A DNA stretch of 64,000 nucleotides. It comes from Bacillota bacterium (lineage in GTDB: Bacteria > Bacillota > Clostridia > Lachnospirales > Lachnospiraceae). How positions within the stretch are numbered: position 1 is the stretch's first letter; every line of letters begins with the position of its first letter. The stretch covers positions 62,001 through 126,000 of the forward strand of contig JAEWJZ010000018.1 of NCBI GenBank assembly GCA_023386315.1. The letters run 5' to 3'. The translations under genes were made by a program, and so were the position numbers. Shown here piece by piece: positions 34,406 to 43,664 of this stretch. The notes beneath the pieces were generated by a model. The model was not told the DNA's origin and searched no databases. It was given only the letters and a program-made list of their open reading frames with translations.

Positions 34406-35221
34406 CTATAAATCTTTTATATCGCGGCGTTCCGGAATGATTTTTGTATTGCCTGCCTTTATGGATTTCAGCTCGTCAAATACCACATCATTCAGGACCT
34501 TAATATAGGTACCTTTCATACCGGAAGATCTGGATTCGATGACACCGGCACTTTCAAACTTCCGCAGCGCATTGACAATAACAGAACGGGTAATCCCGAC
34601 ACGGTCTGCAATTTTGCTTGCGACAAGAATGCCTTCATTTCCATCCAGTTCCTCGAAGATATGCGTGATCGCTTCCAGTTCTGAGAAAGATAAGGTGCTG
34701 ATGGCTGATTTCACAATCTGTACCTTTCTGGTTTCTTCTGCATTCTCTTCGTTTACTGACCTCATCATCTCAAGTCCTACGACAGTAGTGCCATATTCGC
34801 TTAAAATTATATCGTCTATGTCATACTGTGAATCCGATTTATAAATAAACAGAGTTCCAAGTCTCTCCCCTGCTATATCAATCGGTGTTATAATAGCCTG
34901 ATATTTTCTGATGTTGTCACCGGTAAAACCAAGCGTTTCCAGGTTTACATTTTCTTTTGTAGACAGAATACTGAGCAGTCGTTCATTCAGCATAGTATCG
35001 ACATAACCACCTACCTGGTCTGCAATCAGTTCCTGAATCTCTTCAATGTCAGACGTGAGACCCACGCCAAGCACCTTCCCCTTCTTGCTGATAACAAGAA
35101 TATTGGAATTCAGGATCTCGGTAAGCACTTCACAGATATCGTTAAATACGACCTTATGCGAATTATTGTTATGCAATAATTTGTTAATTTTTCTAGTTTT
35201 GTCCAACAACTGTACGCTCAT
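34406..35221 (-). CDS. codY: GTP-sensing transcriptional pleiotropic repressor CodY
   Basis: CodY senses GTP and branched-chain amino acids and represses nutrient-uptake and adaptation genes in rich conditions. The 271-aa protein has the N-terminal GAF-type effector domain (about 1-155: LLDKTRKINKLL, VISKKGKVLG) and a C-terminal winged helix with the invariant recognition sequence ASKIADRVGITRSVIVNALRKFESAGVIESRSSG (about 200-235). AGGAGG lies 7 bases before the ATG. It follows topA by 133 bases in the comM-dprA-topA-codY order seen in many Clostridia. The peptide permease nearby is a typical CodY target elsewhere, but I could not identify a convincing CodY box in the window. Confidence 0.98.
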   Translation of the reverse strand: MSVQLLDKTRKINKLLHNNNSHKVVFNDICEVLTEILNSNILVISKKGKVLGVGLTSDIEEIQELIADQVGGYVDTMLNERLLSILSTKENVNLETLGFTGDNIRKYQAIITPIDIAGERLGTLFIYKSDSQYDIDDIILSEYGTTVVGLEMMRSVNEENAEETRKVQIVKSAISTLSFSELEAITHIFEELDGNEGILVASKIADRVGITRSVIVNALRKFESAGVIESRSSGMKGTYIKVLNDVVFDELKSIKAGNTKIIPERRDIKDL

Positions 35222-35354
35222 TGCCGAAAACCTCCTTTATAATTGATGTGAAATTTCGAAAAACGCTTTTAATAATTAAATATTATCACTATTATTTTCA
35301 AATAACAATAGTTTTTTGAAGATTTTCGATTTTCTTAATAATTTTTCTATTTCC

Positions 35355-37424
35355 CTATTTATCCGTGCTGTATCCGCACTGTTCATTGGAGCATAATAAC
35401 TTATTACCTTTTTCAACCATATAGGAACCGCATTTAGGGCACTTCTGGGTGGAAGGCTTTTGCCATGACATAAAATCACAGTCAGGATTTGCCTCGCAGC
35501 CATAATAAATTCTGCCCTTCTTTGTCTTCTTAATCACTACATCCTTACCGCACTTCGGACATGGAACTCCTGTCTTTTCCAGATAAGGTTTCGTATTCTT
35601 ACATTCAGGGAAACCGGGACAAGCAAGGAATTTTCCGTGAGGTCCATATTTAATAACCATATTCCGGCCGCACAGTTCACAAACTTCTTCTGTCACTTCA
35701 TCGGCTATTGTAACAGATTCCAGTTCTACCAGTGCCTTATCGACCGCATCTTTTAAGTCAGGATAGAAATTTTTCACTACCGTCTTCCACTGTACCGTTC
35801 CATCTCCCACTTTATCAAGAAGATATTCCAGATTCGCAGTAAATGTGATGTCCACAATGCTGGGGAAGCTTTGTTTCATCATACTGTTGACAACTTCTCC
35901 CAGTTCTGTCACATAAAGATTTTTATTTTCTTTTGCCACATACCGTCTGGCTATTATCGTTGTAATTGTAGGAGCATAAGTACTTGGACGTCCAATTCCC
36001 TGTTCTTCCATGGCTTTTACAAGCGATGCTTCCGTAAAATGAGCGGGGGGCTGGGTAAAATGCTGGCTGTTTTCCAGCTTCTCCAGTTTAAGTATACTGC
36101 CTTTTTCCAGATTTCCAAGAAGAATATTGTTTTCTTCTTTTTCTTCTTCCTGCACATAAACTGACATAAAACCATCAAATTGAAGTTTTGAAGCAGAAAG
36201 CGTAAATAAATAGGTTCCTGCTTTTACCTTCACAGAGGTAGTCTCATACACGGCCGGCTGCATTCTGCTGGCTGCAAATCGCTTCCAGATCAGCTGATAG
36301 AGGCGGAACAAATCTCTCTGAAGGGATTCTTTTACGATCACCGGTGTCAGGGTAATGTCCGTAGGACGAATCGCCTCGTGGGCATCCTGTATCTTAACAT
36401 TGCTTTTCTTGTTCTGTTCTCCATTTGCCAGATAACGGCTGCCGTACTGCTTCTCTATAAACTCCCTGGCTGCTACATCAGCCTCTTCTGCGATTCTGGT
36501 AGAATCAGTTCTCAAATAGGTGATGAGACCTACGGTACCATGACCGGCAACCTCTACACCTTCATATAACTGCTGAGCCAGACGCATGGTCTTTTGAGTT
36601 GAAAAATTAAGTACCTTGGAAGCTTCCTGCTGAAGAGTACTGGTCGTAAATGGAATGGGCGCTTTCTTTACCCGCTCCCCTGCTTTTACCTCGTCAACCT
36701 GGTATTCTTTCTTGTGAAGACCGGCAAGTATGTTATCCAGTTCTTCCTTATTATGAATGGTAATTCTTCCATTCTTATCTCCATAGAATTTTGCTTTCAG
36801 TGTCTTCTTGCTTCCATCCTGCTTTAAGTCCGCATCCAGATTCCAGTATTCCTCCGGTATAAAAGCATTGATATCCTCTTCCCGGTCGCAGATCAGACGA
36901 AGCGCAACAGACTGAACGCGTCCGGCACTCAATCCTCTTTTTACCTTGGCCCACAAAAGAGGGCTGATCATATATCCTACCATTCGGTCCAGAACTCTTC
37001 TGGCCTGCTGGGCATCCACCAGATCCATATCAATCGCTCTTGGAGTTTTTAAAGAGGTTTTCACCGCATTTTTGGTAATTTCATTAAAGCTGATCCGGTA
37101 TACCTGTTTTTCTTTCAGCTCATCTAATTTCAGAGCTTTCATTAAATGCCAGGAAATCGCTTCTCCTTCACGGTCAGGGTCGGTTGCAAGATAAATCTTA
37201 TCTGCTTTTTTTACTTCTTTTCTCAGCTTTGCAAGTATATCCCCTTTTCCCCTGATCGTTATATATTTTGGATCAAAATCATGTTCCACATCGATTCCCA
37301 TCTGACTCTTGGGAAGATCCCTTACATGTCCATTGGAAGCATCTACTTCATAGTTTGCCCCAAGGAACTTTTTTATAGTTTTTACTTTTGCGGGTGACTC
37401 CACAATTACTAAACAGTTCGCCAT
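35355..37424 (-). CDS. topA: DNA topoisomerase I
   Basis: TopA relaxes negative supercoils by transient single-strand breaks. The 689-aa chain has the Toprim domain at the start (LVIVESPAKVKTIKKFLG, then ATDPDREGEAISWHL), GYMISPLLWAKVKRGLSAGRVQSVALRL, and the catalytic tyrosine in GLITYLRTDSTR near residue 300. Three C-terminal four-cysteine zinc ribbons follow (CELC...CPGFPEC; CPKC...CEANPDC; CPKC...CSNEQC), the usual DNA-binding tail. It starts 14 bases after dprA. Confidence 0.98.
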   Translation of the reverse strand: MANCLVIVESPAKVKTIKKFLGANYEVDASNGHVRDLPKSQMGIDVEHDFDPKYITIRGKGDILAKLRKEVKKADKIYLATDPDREGEAISWHLMKALKLDELKEKQVYRISFNEITKNAVKTSLKTPRAIDMDLVDAQQARRVLDRMVGYMISPLLWAKVKRGLSAGRVQSVALRLICDREEDINAFIPEEYWNLDADLKQDGSKKTLKAKFYGDKNGRITIHNKEELDNILAGLHKKEYQVDEVKAGERVKKAPIPFTTSTLQQEASKVLNFSTQKTMRLAQQLYEGVEVAGHGTVGLITYLRTDSTRIAEEADVAAREFIEKQYGSRYLANGEQNKKSNVKIQDAHEAIRPTDITLTPVIVKESLQRDLFRLYQLIWKRFAASRMQPAVYETTSVKVKAGTYLFTLSASKLQFDGFMSVYVQEEEKEENNILLGNLEKGSILKLEKLENSQHFTQPPAHFTEASLVKAMEEQGIGRPSTYAPTITTIIARRYVAKENKNLYVTELGEVVNSMMKQSFPSIVDITFTANLEYLLDKVGDGTVQWKTVVKNFYPDLKDAVDKALVELESVTIADEVTEEVCELCGRNMVIKYGPHGKFLACPGFPECKNTKPYLEKTGVPCPKCGKDVVIKKTKKGRIYYGCEANPDCDFMSWQKPSTQKCPKCGSYMVEKGNKLLCSNEQCGYSTDK

Positions 37425-37438
37425 ACCAAACTCCTCGC

Positions 37439-38539
37439 CTATTGTTTCTTACCATAATATTGATGGGATGTCTGTATAATGCTGCCCTTTAATTCCAGTT
37501 CCAAAAGGACACTCATGCACTCGCTGACAGACAATCCACTGCATCTCACAATCTCTTCCAGATTCTTCGGTTGCAAATCTAGGCAACTATACACCATTTT
37601 TTCTTTTTTGGCAAGCCTGTTCTTATTTTTTTCATGAACTCTTAATATTTTACCGCTTTGTAATTTAAAATATTCCAACACAGTTTCCGGAGACAGTAAT
37701 ACACTGGCCCCTTCAGAAATCAGACAATTGCAGCCTGTACTTAAGGGGTCTGTCACCCTCCCCGGAAGGGCAAAAATCTCTTTTCCCTGTTCCAGTCCAA
37801 GATTAGCTGTAATCAGAGATCCGCTCTTTTCCCGGGCCTCGATTACAAGAATCGCATCGGATAACCCGCTTATGATCCGGTTTCTCATAGGAAAATTCTG
37901 AGGTTTTGGTGCTTCATCAGGCATAAATTCCGTTATAATGCCTCCGCAGTCTGCCATGCGTCTGTATAATCCGTAATTTTCTTTTGGGTAACAGATATTG
38001 ATTCCGCATCCCAATACGCCGTACGTCTCCTGACCTGCCTCCAGAGCACCCTCATGTCCCGCTCCGTCTATTCCGTTAGCCAGACCGCTGATAATCGACA
38101 CTCCCGCGGCGGACAGCTCTCTTGCTAAGTATACCGCCATCTGGCGTCCGTAATTGGTACAGTTCCTGGCTCCTATGATAGCTGCTGCAGGTTTCTCCTC
38201 TTCCGGAAGATTTCCCTTTACAAAAAGCCCCATTGGGTATCCATAAACTGATCGAAGCCGTTTTGGATAATCATGATCAAAATGAGTGATAAATCGTATT
38301 CCTCTTTTCTCTATTTGTTCCAGCTGGATACGAATAGAATCCATATAGGATTTTCGCTCTTCAATATACGATATCTCACTTTGTTTTAAAAGCCCGCAGC
38401 CTTCCAGTTCCTTTCTTTCTATATTATATATCTTCTTATAACTGCCCATGTAATCATGCAGCTTTTTTATTTTCACCGCTCCAAGAAACGGAATATGGGA
38501 AAGCCAGTACAGACATTCCCTTTCTTCCAGATTATCCAT
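37439..38539 (-). CDS. dprA: DNA-processing protein DprA
   Basis: DprA (Smf) binds incoming single-stranded DNA and loads RecA in natural transformation; it is also conserved in species not known to be competent. The 366-aa protein has an N-terminal SAM-like helical domain, the Rossmann core (AAIIGARNCTNYGRQMA, SGLANGIDGAGHEGAL, VLGCGINICYPKEN, ITEFMPDEAPKPQNFPMRNRIISGLSDAILVIEA) and a C-terminal winged-helix segment. It overlaps the end of comM by 8 bases, so the two are translationally linked. Confidence 0.96.
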   Translation of the reverse strand: MDNLEERECLYWLSHIPFLGAVKIKKLHDYMGSYKKIYNIERKELEGCGLLKQSEISYIEERKSYMDSIRIQLEQIEKRGIRFITHFDHDYPKRLRSVYGYPMGLFVKGNLPEEEKPAAAIIGARNCTNYGRQMAVYLARELSAAGVSIISGLANGIDGAGHEGALEAGQETYGVLGCGINICYPKENYGLYRRMADCGGIITEFMPDEAPKPQNFPMRNRIISGLSDAILVIEAREKSGSLITANLGLEQGKEIFALPGRVTDPLSTGCNCLISEGASVLLSPETVLEYFKLQSGKILRVHEKNKNRLAKKEKMVYSCLDLQPKNLEEIVRCSGLSVSECMSVLLELELKGSIIQTSHQYYGKKQ

Positions 38540-40073
38540 AAATACCTCCCCAGAACCTGCCTTCCCGGCTGCGCAGACCGGCAGCTTCGGCCAGATGGTT
38601 TTTTGTCATTTTTTCAGAGCCTTCCAGATCTGCAATTGTTCTTGCGATTTTAAGGATTTTCTCATATCCCCGGACACTTAGTCCCATTGATTCATAGATT
38701 TGTTTAAGAAATAGATCTTCTGTTTTATCCAGGCTGCAGAATCTTTCAAGATCCGGCTTCTTCATAGAACTGTTAAAATGTATTCCTGTGCCCTTAAACC
38801 GCTCTATCTGCATGGATCTTGCCTGCTCTATACGGACTCTGATGGATGCGGACGTTTCCCCTTTTTCTCCCTGCAGCAAATCCTTATAACTCACAGGACT
38901 TGATTCTGCACAGATATCGAATCTGTCCAGTATTGGTTTTGAGATTCTTCCCAGATATTTGTTTACCTGGCTTTCAGAACATCTGCACTTCGTTCTGTCC
39001 GGATAAAATCCACAAGGGCATGGGTTCATTGCAGCCGCCAATAGAAATTTTGCAGGAAATATGTAAGCCCCGTGAGTTCTTGTTATGGTGATTTCCCCCG
39101 CTTCCAGAGGCTGCCTCAAAATCTCAATGGTGGATTTTTGAAATTCGGTCAATTCATCCAGAAACAGTACACCGCCTGAAGCCAAAGTCAACTCACCCGG
39201 CCTGGGAATGCGTCCGCCCCCTGCAAGTGCCTGAGGGCTGATGGTATGATGGGGACTTCGAAAGGGCCGGGTATTCATAACAGGAGTCTCCCCGGAAAGC
39301 AGACCGCAAACGCTGTATATTTTAGAGATTTCCATGATTTCATCAAAAGAAAGAGATGGCATTATGGTGGGAATTCGTTTGGCAAACATTGTTTTCCCTG
39401 TGCCTGCAGGCCCGATATACATAATGTTATGCATACCCGCTGCAGCAACCTCAGTGGCACGTCTTAAAAACGGCTGGCCTCCTATGTCTGAAAAATCCAC
39501 ATCGTAATTCTTTCTTGCAGATCCCGGCAGTTTTTGATCAGCAGAAAACCCCGGCAGCTTCCTTATTCCATTTAAATAATCTGTTAAATCCTTTAAGGTA
39601 TCCAGTCCCACAACCTGTATACCATTTGCGACAGATCCTTCTCCCCTGTTCTCTCTGGGAAGATAGCATACTGTATTTCCGTCCTTTTTTGCAGCGAGAA
39701 CAATAGAAAGCGCCCCTGGCACAGGTTTCACTGTACCATCTAACCCAAGCTCTCCGGAAAATACACAGTTCGACAAATTAGAAGACGGGATCATACCAGA
39801 AGCAGATAAAATAGCAATTGCAATGGGAAGATCAAAAGCAGTCCCTTCTTTTCTGATATCTGCAGGGGAGAGATTGATGGTTATCTTTTTGGCAGGAATG
39901 CGAAAGCCGGAGTTTTTAAGGGCCGTTCTGACTCTGTCCTGCGCCTCCTTTACCTGGGAAGAAAGATAACCCACCATGGAGAAACCAGGCAGCCCGTCGC
40001 TGACATCCGCCTCCACAAGAATCGGAACCCCCTCTACGCCAATAATACCAATACTATGAACTTTACTATACAA
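38532..40073 (-). CDS. comM: ComM/YifB-type AAA+ ATPase
   Basis: A member of the YifB/ComM branch of the Mg-chelatase-like AAA+ family; ComM is a helicase for branch migration during transformation. The 513-aa protein has the N-terminal Lon-protease-like S5 fold (SIGIIGVEGVPILVEADVSDGLPGFSMVG), Walker A GPAGTGKTMFAKR near residue 220, Walker B GVLFLDELTEF, a CxC...CRC cluster (NPCPCGFYPDRTKCRCS) and the C-terminal Mg-chelatase domain. The start is TTG, with AAAGGAG about 7 bases upstream; it gives the family's usual first residues (M)YSKV. It heads comM-dprA-topA-codY. Confidence 0.96.
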   Translation of the reverse strand: MYSKVHSIGIIGVEGVPILVEADVSDGLPGFSMVGYLSSQVKEAQDRVRTALKNSGFRIPAKKITINLSPADIRKEGTAFDLPIAIAILSASGMIPSSNLSNCVFSGELGLDGTVKPVPGALSIVLAAKKDGNTVCYLPRENRGEGSVANGIQVVGLDTLKDLTDYLNGIRKLPGFSADQKLPGSARKNYDVDFSDIGGQPFLRRATEVAAAGMHNIMYIGPAGTGKTMFAKRIPTIMPSLSFDEIMEISKIYSVCGLLSGETPVMNTRPFRSPHHTISPQALAGGGRIPRPGELTLASGGVLFLDELTEFQKSTIEILRQPLEAGEITITRTHGAYIFPAKFLLAAAMNPCPCGFYPDRTKCRCSESQVNKYLGRISKPILDRFDICAESSPVSYKDLLQGEKGETSASIRVRIEQARSMQIERFKGTGIHFNSSMKKPDLERFCSLDKTEDLFLKQIYESMGLSVRGYEKILKIARTIADLEGSEKMTKNHLAEAAGLRSREGRFWGGIYG

Positions 40074-40170
40074 TTAAACACTCCTTTCAAATATAAAGGA
40101 AATAAAAAATGGAAATTCATGCAGAAATGCACTTGGAATATCCGGAACCGGATTAAATTTATGATAACTT

Positions 40171-40215
40171 AAAAAGCAGAAAAAGGCAACTATTTTCTCA
40201 CTTTTTCTGCTTTTT
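40171..40215. terminator. Terminator after the radical-SAM pair
   Basis: A perfect 15-bp stem (AAAAAGCAGAAAAAG/CTTTTTCTGCTTTTT) with a 15-base loop. Its own 3' arm supplies the T-run, and it can act on either strand. It lies between the end of the 40248 gene and comM. Confidence 0.8.
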
Positions 40216-40247
40216 CCAAGAAATATTGACATCACTGTCAACCCTCG

Positions 40248-41027
40248 TCAGACATCCCTTAAACCCCGGGAAAATTCAGGCATATATGGCCTGAAGCGGA
40301 GAGGCATATGATTCAGCTGACAGACCGGATTTGTACGTTCCTTAATAGAAATGCTCTTCCTGAAGCGTCTGAAAAGATCTTCGTATTCATCCTCTTTGGC
40401 CGATTTTGTAATCTTATCTTCCCATTGGGGTGACAAAAAATCGGTCAGATACCAGGGACGGAATGCCGGATGGAGAACTGCCTTTTTTCTGTTTGCATCA
40501 TATATTACCCAGTTTTCTCCTGAGAGGCGATCCGCAAAATGGGGTGCAAGAAGAACAATTATGTCATTCTTAGGACCGATCCGGCTTACCAGTAAGTCTC
40601 CCTCCATCTCCAAAAAGCGGACAAATCCAGTCAGATGGTGTGTCTCATTATCGACAAAGCGACACATATGAAATATGTCGTAAACAGCCTGAATCTGAAG
40701 CATGCTGACAATACCGGCTCCTGTACGAAATCCGCAGATCAGAAAGCGGTAAATCTTATCCGCGCGCTCCATATCATTACTTAAAGCAGCTTTGTAAACA
40801 ACTTCATAGGCTTCCTCGGAAATCTTAGTTCTGATTGCTGCTATCACCTTATCAGCCTTTTGGGAATCAGTGGTCACTTCTTCATACTGACAGAACAGTT
40901 CCATGGTTATACCATCATCCTTAAGCCGGATCATCACATTATCGTGACCTTTCTTACTGGCCCATGCGGTATAAACACCGCTTAAAATCCCCTCTATACT
41001 GCTGTCACAAAGGTATATCGTCTTCAT
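40248..41027 (-). CDS. TIGR03915-type putative DNA metabolism protein
   Basis: A 259-aa soluble protein of the family annotated as 'probable DNA metabolism protein' (TIGR03915, DUF4130 domain). It starts with YLCDSSIEGILSGVYTAWASK, and the conserved core has HHLTGFVRFLEMEGDLLVSRIGPKNDIIVLLAPHFADRL and the terminal DUF4130 motif KSISIKERTNPVCQLNHMPLRFRPYMPEF. Its biochemical role is not established. The start overlaps the end of the upstream radical-SAM gene by 4 bases (ATGA), and the two families are nearly always found together, so they most likely act as a pair on nucleic acid. Confidence 0.9.
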   Translation of the reverse strand: MKTIYLCDSSIEGILSGVYTAWASKKGHDNVMIRLKDDGITMELFCQYEEVTTDSQKADKVIAAIRTKISEEAYEVVYKAALSNDMERADKIYRFLICGFRTGAGIVSMLQIQAVYDIFHMCRFVDNETHHLTGFVRFLEMEGDLLVSRIGPKNDIIVLLAPHFADRLSGENWVIYDANRKKAVLHPAFRPWYLTDFLSPQWEDKITKSAKEDEYEDLFRRFRKSISIKERTNPVCQLNHMPLRFRPYMPEFSRGLRDV

Positions 41028-42352
41028 ACCATAATTCCTCCGGAGCCTGCCTGTGCCAGCAGACTGGTATCGTCAAACAGGGAAAGCTGCCGGTAAGTGG
41101 CTGTAGAGCTGATATCCCAGACACTTCTCCGTTCCTCGCCTACCAGGTGGCTGGATATATAATCTTCTTCAATCTTTACAGGATACATCATCTTACCAGA
41201 ACAGGTAATAAAATAATGAGCTCTTTTCAGAACTACCCCCATCTTTTTTAAAGCTTCAAAATCCAATATTCCGTTCCGTCTGGCAGCCAGTATTCGCTTC
41301 ACGGACTTCACTCCCATACCAGGAACTCTCAGAAGAGTGAAATAATCAGCACGGTTTACTTCCACCGGAAACTGCTCCAGATGCCTGAGTGCCCAGTCAC
41401 ACTTGGGATCCAGAAGAACATTAAAATTAGGGCGGTCTTCCGAAAGCAGTTCTCCCGCCTGGAAACCGTAAAAACGCATCAGCCAGTCTGCCTGATAAAG
41501 CCTGTGTTCTCTCAAAAGCGGCGGTCCTCCCGGAAGGGCAGGGAGGCTGCTGTCCTGATTAACCGGCACAAACGCAGAATAAAATACTCTTTTCAGATCA
41601 TAATTCCTGTACAGCGCCTCTGCCACCATCATCATCTGATAATCATTCTCGGGTGTAGCGCCCACGATCATCTGTGTGCTCTGGCCTGCCGGTACGAAAG
41701 CAGGAGTCTTTTTATATTCCATCAATTCATAGCGATTGGTCACGATTCCATTCTGAATCTGCTTCATGGGCTTTAATATCTTGTCACGGTTCTTCCCTGG
41801 AGCCAGCTTTTTCAGTCCTTCTGCTGTGGGCAGCTCTAAGTTAATGCTCATACGGTCTGCAAGAAACCCTGTTTTTTCAATCAATAACGGATCTGCACCC
41901 GGAATCGCTTTTACATGAATATAGCCATGAAAATGATACTCCTCTCTCAGCTTTTTTAACGTCTGGTAGATGAGATCCATGGTATAATCAGCGCTGTTTA
42001 AAACACCGGAACTCAGAAACAGACCCTCGATATAATTACGGCGGTAAAACTGTATGGTAAGCTGACAAACCTCCTCTGGTGTAAACGCAGTACGGACTAC
42101 GTCATTGGAAGATCTGTTGATACAATATTTGCAATCGTAAATACACTGATTTGTAAATAATATCTTGAGCAGAGAGATACACCTGCCATCTGCCGAAAAG
42201 CTGTGGCAGATACCTGCCTTACTGGCATTACCGATGGTTCCTGCCTTCCCCTTGCGGTCCACTCCGCTGGAAGTACAGGCCACATCATACTTGGCAGCAT
42301 CCGACAATATCTCTAATTTTTCCTGAACACTTAGCGCTTCCTGTATTAGCAT
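41024..42352 (-). CDS. Putative DNA modification/repair radical SAM protein
   Basis: A 442-aa radical-SAM enzyme of the TIGR03916 type. The cluster cysteines are in FTNQCIYDCKYCINRSS (Cx3Cx2C) near residue 75, followed by a TIM-barrel core (EGLFLSSGV, GYIHVKAIPGADP, SINLELPTAEGLKKLAPGK). A helix-hairpin-helix motif (LLRVPGMGVKSVKRILAARR) at about 335-355 suggests DNA binding, as in DNA-repair proteins. The start chosen has a GAGGTGAAGAG box just upstream; 14 further in-frame residues are unlikely. Related in spirit to spore photoproduct lyase, but the substrate is unknown. First gene of a two-gene operon. Confidence 0.91.
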   Translation of the reverse strand: MLIQEALSVQEKLEILSDAAKYDVACTSSGVDRKGKAGTIGNASKAGICHSFSADGRCISLLKILFTNQCIYDCKYCINRSSNDVVRTAFTPEEVCQLTIQFYRRNYIEGLFLSSGVLNSADYTMDLIYQTLKKLREEYHFHGYIHVKAIPGADPLLIEKTGFLADRMSINLELPTAEGLKKLAPGKNRDKILKPMKQIQNGIVTNRYELMEYKKTPAFVPAGQSTQMIVGATPENDYQMMMVAEALYRNYDLKRVFYSAFVPVNQDSSLPALPGGPPLLREHRLYQADWLMRFYGFQAGELLSEDRPNFNVLLDPKCDWALRHLEQFPVEVNRADYFTLLRVPGMGVKSVKRILAARRNGILDFEALKKMGVVLKRAHYFITCSGKMMYPVKIEEDYISSHLVGEERRSVWDISSTATYRQLSLFDDTSLLAQAGSGGIMV

Positions 42353-42484
42353 CTCTTCACCTCGAACATTTGTTCTTAACAAGAATTTTAGCATACTTAT
42401 TTAAAAATTTCAAGCTTTTTCGAATATATGTTCTCTCTTTAAGCAAATTTTTATTCATTGCCTTTTACAGGAAGCGGACAACAG

Positions 42485-42510
42485 AAAAAGACGGCGAAAT
42501 TCCCCCGTCT
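42485..42510 (-). terminator. Intrinsic terminator after galE
   Basis: The stem AGACGG/CCGTCT with a 10-base loop is followed on the minus strand by five Ts, 31 bases after the galE stop. Confidence 0.7.
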
Positions 42511-42541
42511 CCGTCTGTTATGAAACCGTTACCGGTTATCG

Positions 42542-43561
42542 TTATTCTTCAAATCCGCCCGGATTATTCTTCTGCCAATTCCAGGAATCCCGGCACATCT
42601 CTTTCAGTCCCCGCTCCGCTTTCCAGCCAAGCTCCTTCTCCGCTTTTGAAGGATCTGCATAACAGGTTGGGATATCTCCAGGTCTGCGTTCCATAATTGT
42701 ATAAGGAATCTTTAAATCATTGGCTTCTTCAAACGCGCCAATCACATCAAGAACACTGTATCCAATTCCGGTTCCCAGATTATAGATCCACACACCGCCT
42801 GCCTGGTTTGACATGGCTTTTAAAGCCTTTACGTGGCCCACTGCCAGATCAACTACATGAATATAGTCCCTGACACAGGTTCCGTCCGGCGTACCATAAT
42901 CATTGCCGAATACTCCCAGACGTTCCAGTTTTCCTACCGCCACCTGGGTAATATAAGGAAGAAGGTTATTGGGCGTTCCTTTCGGATCTTCTCCAATCCG
43001 GCCGGATTCATGAGCTCCGATGGGATTGAAGTACCGTAATAACATAACATTCCACTCCGGATCTGCGGTATTTAAATCAGTCAGGATCTGTTCCAGCATT
43101 CCCTTGGTTCTTCCATAAGGATTGGTGATGTCTCCCTTTGGACATTCTTCCGTGATGGGCACAAACTCCGGATCTCCATATACTGTCGCAGAAGAACTGA
43201 ACACAATACTCTTCACTCCGTGTTTTCTCATAACATCACAAAGCACTAAAGTGCCTGTAATGTTATTATGATAATATTCAAGAGGTTTGTAAACGGATTC
43301 GCCCACTGCCTTCAGTCCTGCAAAATGAATGACACCATCAATGGATTCTTTTTCAAAAATCTGCTCCAGAGCTTCCCGGTCCAGTAAATCCGCTTCATAA
43401 AAATTCAGTTTTCTTCCTGTAATTTCCATTACCCGCTTCATGGATTCCCTGCTTGAATTACAAAGATTGTCAACCACTACTACCTCTAAACCGGCATTGA
43501 GCAGTTCCACACACGTATGACTTCCTATGTATCCTGCACCACCGGTAACTAATATCGCCAT
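42542..43561 (-). CDS. galE: UDP-glucose 4-epimerase
   Basis: GalE interconverts UDP-glucose and UDP-galactose, feeding the Leloir pathway and cell-surface polysaccharides. The 339-aa short-chain dehydrogenase has the NAD loop [17 protein letters not shown] at the start, [13 protein letters not shown], the catalytic SSSATVYG and [10 protein letters not shown] (Tyr/Lys pair), and the substrate region [27 protein letters not shown] with [19 protein letters not shown] [32 protein letters not shown] lies 6 bases upstream. Monocistronic, between its own promoter and terminator. Confidence 0.97.
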   Translation of the reverse strand: MAILVTGGAGYIGSHTCVELLNAGLEVVVVDNLCNSSRESMKRVMEITGRKLNFYEADLLDREALEQIFEKESIDGVIHFAGLKAVGESVYKPLEYYHNNITGTLVLCDVMRKHGVKSIVFSSSATVYGDPEFVPITEECPKGDITNPYGRTKGMLEQILTDLNTADPEWNVMLLRYFNPIGAHESGRIGEDPKGTPNNLLPYITQVAVGKLERLGVFGNDYGTPDGTCVRDYIHVVDLAVGHVKALKAMSNQAGGVWIYNLGTGIGYSVLDVIGAFEEANDLKIPYTIMERRPGDIPTCYADPSKAEKELGWKAERGLKEMCRDSWNWQKNNPGGFEE

Positions 43562-43593
43562 GTTAACTTCCTCCTTTAAAATGTCCTGAAACT

Positions 43594-43622
43594 ATTATAA
43601 GCAGGAAACCGGAAAATAACAA
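43594..43622 (-). promoter_or_regulatory. galE promoter
   Basis: TTGTTA and a perfect TATAAT separated by 17 bases on the minus strand, 33 bases before the galE start. Confidence 0.65.
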
Positions 43623-43664
43623 TGTAGAATTTCTTAAAAACCTATGATTTTTATCTGATTTTTT

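Noticed and set aside
35222..35354. CodY box in the leader of codY
   Set aside because: Several A/T-rich stretches resemble half sites (TTTTGAAGATTTTC and similar), but none matches the 15-base consensus well, and such DNA matches by chance.
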